From contig NZ_JAPEUL010000009.1 of NCBI RefSeq assembly GCF_026113935.1, forward strand, positions 392,501-456,500: a DNA stretch of 64,000 bases. The letters run 5' to 3'. The stretch is from Marinomonas rhodophyticola (lineage in GTDB: Bacteria > Pseudomonadota > Gammaproteobacteria > Pseudomonadales > Marinomonadaceae). The position numbers and the translations under genes were made by a program. The notes beneath the pieces are model-generated. The model worked only from the letters and a program-made list of their open reading frames with translations. It had not been told where the DNA came from and made no database searches. Positions 56,898 to 64,000 of this stretch are shown one piece after another. The first letter of the stretch is position 1. Every line of letters begins with the position of its first letter.

Positions 56898-58524
56898 CTA
56901 GGCAATAAATCGATTTAATTCATTTTTTAGCGACACAGTCGATACTTGCAGCCTATCAGCGGCGTCTGCAATTTCTTCTGTGCTGTTCCTATTGTGGGCG
57001 GCTTGATTTTCAACATTGGATACGAGTGATAGTACTTGACGAATATCCATGAGTACTTTAGCCACGTTGCCAGAGGTGTGCTGTACTTTATGACGTGTAT
57101 CCAACATGGTGGTTGAGCTGTCTGTAATGCTTTGCATTGCTTGAGATGACTCAGAAAGCAATTGCTTGAATTGGCCTTCACTGTCTTTCATTTTCTCTGC
57201 GACATTGCTTATTGCTGAAACAATGTTAGCAATGGCGGTACTGGTTTCATTCAGGCTACTTTGTGTTCGAATTGCAAGTTGTCGAACTTCATCGGCGACG
57301 ACAGCAAAGCCTCGACCTTCTTCGCCCGCCCGGGCGGCTTCAATCGCGGCATTTAATGCTAATAGATTGGTTTGATCTGCTATGCCGCTAATAGCGGAAA
57401 GAATATTATTCACATCCTCAGCTTTGCGTGAAAGCGTGTTCAACTCGTCAGAAAGTCTTGATTGGGATTCTGCTGTACTATTGATAATGTCTGTTACCTT
57501 ACTAAAAGCATGTTGTCCTTTTTCAAGAGAGCGGCTTGCTTTTTGAGTGTCTTCCACGGTTAAGGTTAGCTCTTCATCGGAAGAAGCAAGTAGATCGCAA
57601 GTAGATGTGGCATGTAGGCGAACTTCATCAACGGCATGGGCGATTTTTTGTGCGGCGACACGGATTTCTTTACTGCTGCCTTGTAGTTGAGAAGACACGG
57701 CAGAGTTTTCGATTGCCGACTGTGTCGATATAGATAGGGTTGATTGGAATTCGGTAATGAGATGATTGAAGTCTTGTAAAAGTAGTCCGATCTCATCTGG
57801 GCTGGTTTTCGTGCGTAGTGTAAGGTTGCGTGTTGTTGCTATAGTGCGCATTAATGCCTGCGCTTCTGCCAATGGTTTGAGTATGCGAGAGATCAGCCAG
57901 AAGATAATAATCGAAGAGAGTAAAAATATAATTAATCCAATAATACTGGAAACCAATAACGTGGCGTTTAGTTCTGTTTGAATAGTAGAAATAGGAGTAT
58001 CTACACCCACCACAAATGTTTTACCTGAGCGGGTTGTGTAGGGGATGAATACTGACCGGAAGGTACCCCATTCATCGGTATATTCATCAAAAATAGGCGT
58101 GGCATTGTTTTTTGAGAAAGCGTTGACTAACTTATCACTTGGTTCATCGTAAGTCGCTAGAGGAGAGCGGAATGTTTTTTTCGACATCTTCTTGCTCTGG
58201 CGTGTCGAGTACAAAGAGCACTTTATCAGACGGTTTAATCATGGTGTACATGTATTTTATGTCTGATGATTGCAGTATGTTGTAGGCTTTTAATTGCAGA
58301 GCATCTGACTCAGCTTTGGAAAAATTTCCGTTGAATGCATCATCATATACGTTGTCGTCAATTAATTGTCTGGCAACTTGTGCTGCAAATACAAGATTAC
58401 TGTCTATTTGGTCATACAGATCGGTTTTTCGCACATCATAAAGATGGAAAGTGTAGCTAACACTGGCTAAGGCGCTGAGCAAAAGGACTGTGGATAATAG
58501 ACGAGATTTAATCGTGGTGAACAT
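56898..58524 (-). pseudogene. methyl-accepting chemotaxis protein, frameshifted
   Basis: About 541 residues after repair. TM1 (residues 8-28) is followed by a short periplasmic sensor of about 170 residues, TM2 ([16 protein letters not shown]), HAMP and the signalling domain with [11 protein letters not shown]. The N-terminal frame ends at 58144; dropping base 58171, after GAGCGG, gives [13 protein letters not shown]. An A7 run at 58175-58181 is a competing site. AAAGGAA precedes ATG 58524. Ligand unknown. Confidence 0.87.
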
Positions 58525-58618
58525 TTGATTTCCTTTCAAAGCGAGCGTTGTAAATGGTTTTTATCCACGTCTATTTGAGCATGAGATAGCCAGATTATAA
58601 GAGTGAATTCATTTCTGT

Positions 58619-59867
58619 CTAATGTTTTCTTTTGGGCTTTTTATTTTTAGAAGAGGTCAGTCCTAACGCCTTGGCCCTTAATTCTTTTTTTGATGGTTGG
58701 CGCTTTTTAGGTGCGTCTATTGTTTTGGTCAAGTCGGGTTCAAAACCTGGTAACCATTGCGGTACAAAATTTTCACCCACTAGTTTTTCAATATCCGCTA
58801 GTAAATAGCGTTCCGCTTCGCTGACCAAAGAAATCGCTAGGCCCGTTGTGCCAGCACGCCCTGTACGTCCTATACGGTGAATATAATCTTCAGCGTTATA
58901 AGGGAGCTCATGATTGATCACATACTGTAATTGATCTATGTCTATGCCTCTTGCTGCAACGTCGGTTGCGATAAGAGCCTCTCACCTTGCCTGCTTTAAA
59001 GTCGGCTAATACACGTTCTCTAGCGCCTTGAGATTTGTCTCCATGAAAGGACTGAGTCGCAATACCGTCCTTTTGCATTTCGTTGGCAAGTTCATCCGCG
59101 CCCTGTTTAGTGCGGGTAAAAATGAGTACCTGCTGCCAATTTTTAGAACCGATAAGAAAAGACAGCAGGGCGCTTTTTCGCTTTTTATCAACGGCATAGA
59201 TACGTTGTTCTACTTGTGTTGCCGTGGTATTACGGCTATCGACTTCGATCAGCTGTGGCTCTTTTAATAAGGTTTTACTGAGAGCAAAGATGTCGTCATT
59301 AAAGGTTGCGGAAAAGAACAGTGTCTGTCGTGTCTGTGGCAAATTTTTTAATATCCTTTGGATATCGATGATAAAGCCCATGTCCAACATTCTGTCTGCT
59401 TCATCTAAAACCAATGTTTGTAATGCACTGACATTAATCAGTTTTTTCATAATCAATTCAAGTAAGCGTCCTGGTGTCGCAACTAGTACATCGCAACCTT
59501 GCTGCAAGGCATCTACCTGTACGTTGAGGCTTGCACCACCGTAAGCAACAACCGAACGGATGGATAAATTTTGACCGTATTTGACAAAACTAGCGTGAAC
59601 TTGCTGCGCTAGTTCGCGGGTAGGTGTCAACACCAGAACTTGGATGCATTGGGCTTGATTTGTACTTTTATTGTGTTGAATGCGATGCAGAAGAGGCAAA
59701 GCAAAAGCGGCTGTTTTTCCAGTACCCGTTTGTGCGCCAGCCATGACATCTTTGCCCATTAAAACGACCGGAATAGCGGCACATTGAATCGGGGTTGGTG
59801 TGGTATAACCCAGCTCGTTGACCTGATTTAAAATGTCTTGATGAAGTCCTAAAGACGCAAAGCTCAT
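58619..59867 (-). pseudogene. rhlE: DEAD-box RNA helicase RhlE, frameshifted
   Basis: About 415 residues. It shows motif Q (Y-T-T-P-T-P-I-Q), motif I (A-Q-T-G-T-G-K-T), P-T-R-E-L-A, D-E-A-D and S-A-T. The frame breaks at G-K-V; dropping base 58981, after GAGCCT, restores [14 protein letters not shown] and the motif [12 protein letters not shown]. The end (K-K-P-K-R-K-H) is short and basic. RhlE helps ribosome assembly and RNA turnover. Almost certainly intact in the cell, since motifs on both sides are perfect. Confidence 0.92.
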
Positions 59868-60329
59868 GGCTGTCTCGCTAATATTAAAGGTGTAAATAAA
59901 GAGCGCTAGTGTAGCACTTTGTTATTGTCTAGTTAGTGGCATTGGCAACAAAAAGCAGAGGCTTTTGGTGGCTCAGACTTGTTGAACTCTGTATCTGTGC
60001 TCAGGTTGGCATGGTGCTGATGATGTGTGGATGTTTTAAAATTTCATAACTAAGTAACAAAAAAACATAAAGTATCATTTCTTCTTCATTTTTTGCTTAT
60101 TCATTAAGATATCTCAAATTGTAAATATTTTCATATAAATTAATTTCTATATATATCAGATATTTACTGGTTAATTTTTCAGCTTTAAAAAATTAAGTAA
60201 AAAATAAGAATAATTATCTTTGTCTGATTGTTGTAATAAAGTTACTGAAATGTATTATTAATAGTGAAAACACACGTTTTTGTTGAAGTCTATTTATTAT
60301 AAAAACAACATACAATTAGGTCTGAAATC
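59868..60329. other. 462-bp AT-rich gap before the porin gene
   Basis: No open frame. From 60060 to 60300 the sequence is very AT-rich and probably holds the porin promoter and a long leader. No clear operator is visible. Confidence 0.6.
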
Positions 60330-61310
60330 ATGAAAAAAACTATTCTAGCTACTGCTATTGTTAGCAGCATCCTATCTGTAAGTGCTGTTCAAGCGGCTCC
60401 TGTCTTTGATGCCAACTTCGAGTTAAATACCGACGCTGTCGATAAAGCGACAGGTGATACAACCTATGACCAGAATGGTCGAGTTGAACTAAACGCTTAC
60501 AGCAAGCATACGTCTGGCGATAACTTTTTTGCTGGTAAAGGTACTGTGCTATTGAATACTGATGGAGAGGCAACGGTTGATGATGCCTTTATCCAACTAG
60601 GTAATGGCACATGGGACTTCCAACTTGGCCGTTTTGAAGCGATTAACTTATTTCCGTTAGCGAAAGATACTTTGATTGTTCATGTTAGTGATGATTATGT
60701 TTATCAGGCCAATAAAGTACGTGGTCGCGTAGGTGACGGCGGCGGCCAGATTGCGTTCCATTATAAAGCCAGTGAAATGGTAAAATTTGAAGTGGATACT
60801 ATTTACGGTGATGGCGATTCTGGTGATTCTTCAGTAGTTGGTAATGGTGATGACACCACTGCGATTTCTGGTGTGCGTCCTTCTGTCACATTTGTTACGG
60901 ATGCCGCAACTATCAGTGCGGGTTTTGAAAGTGTTAAGTACGACCAAGTTGGTGGTACTAATGTTGATCTATCTGGTTATGGTGTGACAGCGAACTTTGA
61001 TGTGGCTGCGGCAAACGTTAACCTTGCTGCTGCGTTCAGCAAAGACGATAACACAGATAAGAAAATCTCTTCATTTGTTGCCAACATGGTGTACGGAAAC
61101 TTTGGTTTGGGTGTGATTGCGTCTAGTGTTGATGATGGCGCAACGGATCCATCTCTAGTGACCACTTATATTGCTTACACTGTACCAGTGTTAGACATTG
61201 AAAATGCGACAGTGACTTTCGCAGGCTCTTATTCAACGGCGGATGATGTAGCCGCTGGTGATAATGATAAAACTACCGCAGCACGAGTTCGTTTTAACTA
61301 CGGTTTCTAA
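60330..61310 (+). CDS. carbohydrate porin-like outer membrane protein
   Basis: A 326-residue outer membrane protein with signal peptide (M-K-K-T-I-L-A-T, cleavage after V-Q-A near 22). The barrel shows D-A-N-F-E-L-N-T, G-T-W-D-F-Q-L-G-R-F-E-A and the terminal V-R-F-N-Y-G-F ending in phenylalanine, as required for outer membrane assembly. This resembles the raffinose/carbohydrate porin group. Substrate unknown, though a GH3 glucosidase is the next gene on the opposite strand. A terminator follows. Confidence 0.85.
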   Translation: MKKTILATAIVSSILSVSAVQAAPVFDANFELNTDAVDKATGDTTYDQNGRVELNAYSKHTSGDNFFAGKGTVLLNTDGEATVDDAFIQLGNGTWDFQLGRFEAINLFPLAKDTLIVHVSDDYVYQANKVRGRVGDGGGQIAFHYKASEMVKFEVDTIYGDGDSGDSSVVGNGDDTTAISGVRPSVTFVTDAATISAGFESVKYDQVGGTNVDLSGYGVTANFDVAAANVNLAAAFSKDDNTDKKISSFVANMVYGNFGLGVIASSVDDGATDPSLVTTYIAYTVPVLDIENATVTFAGSYSTADDVAAGDNDKTTAARVRFNYGF

Positions 61311-61325
61311 CGTGTAGTTAAAGAT

Positions 61326-61376
61326 AAGAGCAATATCGTTGGTTACTCCCTTTTCTGATGATATTGCTCTTCCCTC
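61326..61376 (+). terminator. terminator after the porin gene
   Basis: AAGAGCAATATC (61326-61337) pairs with GATATTGCTCTT (61360-61371) as a perfect 12-bp stem. The stem is flanked by A/T-rich bases but the T run is short. Confidence 0.8.
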
Positions 61377-61546
61377 GTGCTGGGGGCTATTTTCCATCCA
61401 TCACTCTTTGTTATTCAATGCCGTAAGCAGCTGTAATATTTCTATTTCAGAATATTGTTGGCTGTTGAATATGGGTAAGTTTCGCAAAGGCATATCCGCC
61501 ACCATGGATTCAGCCATCAATTTATCTGCTTCTGCTGCAGAATCAT

Positions 61547-63799
61547 TTAGGTCTCCCCCATCATTTTTGTAAACACTGACAGCATGCTGTCGAAAAGTGG
61601 CTTGCCCAGTGGTTCATTAGCGATGTCGCCCAAGGTTGAATTTACTGTGTAAGGTGTGATGGGTGTTGGTGTTGGAATGTCGTAACCTAATAGAGCGCTA
61701 AAAGCCGCATCATTAAAGTCGCGTTTAGCTGGAGTAAAGTACGTGGCCAAAGCGGAATTTGGTTGCTCTGCTGTGATTCCTGTATCTAGGGCAATAGACG
61801 CAGTGTCTCGAATATCTTCAACGGAAGAACCAATATGAATCTGATATTCACCGCTTTCTGCAACCCAAGTGGCTTTATTTTTATGCCAATAAGCGAAAGC
61901 GCGATAGTCCAGTTCAAATACGACTTCTTTGCTTTCACCAGGCTCCAAGAAAACCTTCTCGAATGCTTTTAATTCTTTAGCTGGTCGAGGTTGAGAAGGG
62001 GATTTTTGACCCACATAGCACTGTACTACTTCGGCACCTGCTCTGTTTCCTGTATTGGTAATAGTGATTTGTAGCTTGATGGAAGCGCTTTCATCAAAGG
62101 GCGATTTATCGCCACTTAGTAAGGTTAAATGATAGTAAGTGAAATTGGTGTAGGATAAGCCATGACCAAACGGAAAAAGCGTTTTCGTATTGGTGGTATC
62201 GAAATAGCGATAGCCAACCCAAATAGCTTCACGGTATTGAACTTGCTTGGTAGTACCAGGGAAATACGGCTGGCTTTGGCACATCCTCTAAATTTGCCGG
62301 AAGGTTTCGGCTAATTTTCCGCTTGGGTTTACTTCACCAGACAGTACTTTAGCAACCGCAGATGCGCCAGCTTGCCCGCCTAGATAAGCTTCCAAAACGG
62401 CGGGAACTTTTTCTACAAACGGAAGCACGACTGGTGCGCCATTTTGTAAAACGACCACTGTTTTACTAAGTTGTTCGCCAAGTGCCGCAATCAGATCTAG
62501 TTGCACTTGTGGCAGATTCAAATGCTGGCGATCGAAGCCTTCGGATTCGTATTTTGGTGTCAGGCCTGCAAATAAAAAGACCACATCGGCTTGCTTTGCT
62601 AGCTCAACCGCCTTGGTAATTTCAGCGCTATCTTCAGCATCATTTAGGTGATAACCCGCCGTGTAAGTGACGTTATCAGGACCAAATTGCTTTTTGATTT
62701 CATCTAGAGGCTGTTCTAATTTAAATGGATTAATCTTGGAGCTGCCAGCACCTTGGTAACGAGTGTTGTTGGCTAATGCGCCAATGACCGCAACCTTTTT
62801 TCCTACGGCAACAGGCAATAAACCGTCATTCTTTAATAGCACGCAGGTTTCTTCTGCGATCCGGGCAGCCAGTTCGTGGTGAGCGGTTAGGTCTGCTGTA
62901 ACTTTATTGCTTTCTAACGACACTTGTGATTTCAGAATCAGTTCTAATACGCGAGCGACGGATTTATCTAACTCTGCCATTGTTAGCTGGCCGTTCTCGA
63001 CAGCGGCGATAATCTTTTTCGTGTTCATGTCGCCAGAGCTTGGCATTTCTAAGTGTTGACCGTTTTTCACCCCTTCTACACGGTCGTTATTTGCGCCCCA
63101 ATCGGTGACGATAATGCCTTCAAAGCCCCATTCTTTGACCAAAATGTCATCAAGCAATTGTTTGTGTTCTGCCGCGTATGTGCCATTAACCTTGTTGTAG
63201 GAACACATCACAGTCCAAGGTTGGGTTTGTTGAACCGCTCTCTCAAAAGCGGGGAGATAGATTTCACGCAAGGTTCTTTGATCGACGATGGCATCGACGG
63301 TCATGCGACAGTGCTCGTGATTGTTGACCGCGAAATGTTTTAAACTGGTACCTACGCCTTGGCTTTGTACGCCTTTGATCCAGGCGGCAGACATGTCACC
63401 AGCAAGCAATGGGTCTTCGGAGAAATATTCGAAGTTACGACCACCCAATGGGTTACGTTTAATGTTAGTGCCAGGACCGAGCAAGACCGACACATCTTCA
63501 GTACGGCATTCTTTGCCTAAAGCTTTGCCCATTTCTTCAATCAGCTTGGTATTCCAAGAGGCCGCCAGTCCTGATGCAGTTGGAAAGCAGGTAGCTTTGA
63601 CTGCGGCGTTTAGGCCGACATGATCGCCTTCGCCAGCTTGTTTTCGTAAGCCATGAGGCCCGTCCGTTACCATGATGGAGGGTAAGTCTAAGCGCTCAAT
63701 ACCGTGGAGGTTCCAAAAATCCTTGCCGGTACAGAGCATGGCTTTTTCTTCTAGGGTGAGTTCGGTTAAGAGTTGTTTTATTTTTGTATTACTCATCAT
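61547..63799 (-). pseudogene. GH3 beta-glucosidase, interrupted by two compensating indels
   Basis: About 750 residues spanning GH3 N-domain, C-domain and a fibronectin-like end. The nucleophile motif is in I-I-V-T-D-W-G-A (about residue 230), with K-H-F-A-V-N-N near 155 and the acid/base region in the C-domain. An in-frame TAG lies at 62288-62290. The frame one base over reads P-A-N-L-E-D-V-P before the main frame resumes at S-Q-P-Y-F-P-G, so a missing base near TTCCGG and an extra A in CCAAAGCC explain it better than a stop mutation. No signal peptide, so cytoplasmic. TetR-type gene ends 10 bases upstream. Confidence 0.85.
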
Positions 63800-63809
63800 T
63801 GCATCCTTT

Positions 63810-64000
63810 TTAAGTTTGTGGTGACGGCTTCATACCATCGAGTAGTAATTGAATTAACACCGGGGTGAGTTGCGGAATGGCATCTTGTTCAATTTCCATT
63901 AAGGCATCTTTGCGCAGCAACATGCGGCGGAAAAAAGTGGGGACGGCATTAAATAGCGTTACCGCTAAATAAGCGGCTGGAATATCGGTTCGAATACAGC
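63810..64000 (-). CDS. TetR family regulator, C-terminal part
   Basis: The frame is open to the right edge and ends at 63810-63812. The visible 63 codons (P-T-F-F-R-R-M-L-L-R-K-D-A-L and T-P-V-L-I-Q-L-L-L-D-G-M) look like the end of a TetR ligand domain. It is just upstream of the beta-glucosidase on the same strand, so it probably regulates that operon. The DNA-binding half is outside the window. Confidence 0.65.
   Translation of the reverse strand, partial: CIRTDIPAAYLAVTLFNAVPTFFRRMLLRKDALMEIEQDAIPQLTPVLIQLLLDGMKPSPQT

Noticed and set aside
62288-62290. Nonsense mutation in the beta-glucosidase
   Set aside because: The neighbouring frame carries the conserved P-A-N-L-E-D-V-P joint, so two compensating indels fit better than a stop mutation.

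Overview
The window reads as chromosomal DNA of a marine gammaproteobacterium of the Oceanospirillales type, most like Marinomonas. That is an inference from gene content: many binding-protein transporters, chemoreceptors and diguanylate cyclases, a KdgM porin, TSUP and EamA transporters, and moderate GC. I see no rRNA, tRNA, CRISPR array, transposase, integrase or prophage gene. Two places carry scars of past recombination.

Layout. 0-9.8 kb: end of a periplasmic binding protein, a TSUP exporter whose 3' end is repeated 1.2 kb downstream around a small outer membrane protein gene, a PL1 pectate lyase with a KdgR-like box, a membrane diguanylate cyclase, a choloylglycine-hydrolase family enzyme, a PaiB-like protein and a divergent MFS/LysR pair. 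9.8-15.5 kb: a minus-strand sugar ABC operon headed by a LacI regulator. 15.7-19.5 kb: a PAS chemoreceptor, an orphan HigA-like antitoxin between tag and a decayed tag relic, and a lipoprotein. 19.6-26.6 kb: a LysR regulator divergent from an aapJQMP-type amino acid transporter plus an FAD amine/amino-acid oxidase. 26.7-36.3 kb: a TPR-LicD-cytidylyltransferase fusion, GNAT, chemoreceptor, ATP-grasp protein, PAP2 phosphatase lipoprotein and RarD. 36.5-42.3 kb: an FMN riboswitch with an EamA riboflavin-transporter candidate, an MFS permease, a TVP38-flavoprotein fusion and DUF547. 42.3-47.1 kb: LysR/TSUP, a diguanylate cyclase, an M48-like hydrolase and KdgM behind a 37-bp perfect palindrome containing a KdgR-like box. 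47.3-51.2 kb: an outer membrane MetA/SphA-family protein, a LuxR-type regulator and a serine hydrolase, with matching 16-bp palindromes upstream of the two enzyme/transport genes. 51.3-64 kb: a preQ1-I riboswitch on yhhQ, HPP/TetR with a shared operator, a RIO kinase, an unknown RHH-type protein, a diguanylate cyclase, a chemoreceptor, RhlE, a carbohydrate porin, and a GH3 beta-glucosidase behind the end of a TetR gene.

The strongest oddity is the number of broken frames. Sixteen genes need 19 single-base corrections, and every one can be placed directly after a GAGNNN hexamer on one strand or the other (14 extra bases, 5 missing). A GH3 gene has two more that do not fit. After correction each gene is a whole number of codons and restores family sequence. 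The pattern is independent of coding direction, so it points to a DNA-level cause. The most economical reading is systematic base-calling error at a modified GAG-containing motif; a real site-specific indel process is the alternative. These genes are listed as pseudogenes because the given sequence is broken, but most are probably intact in the cell.
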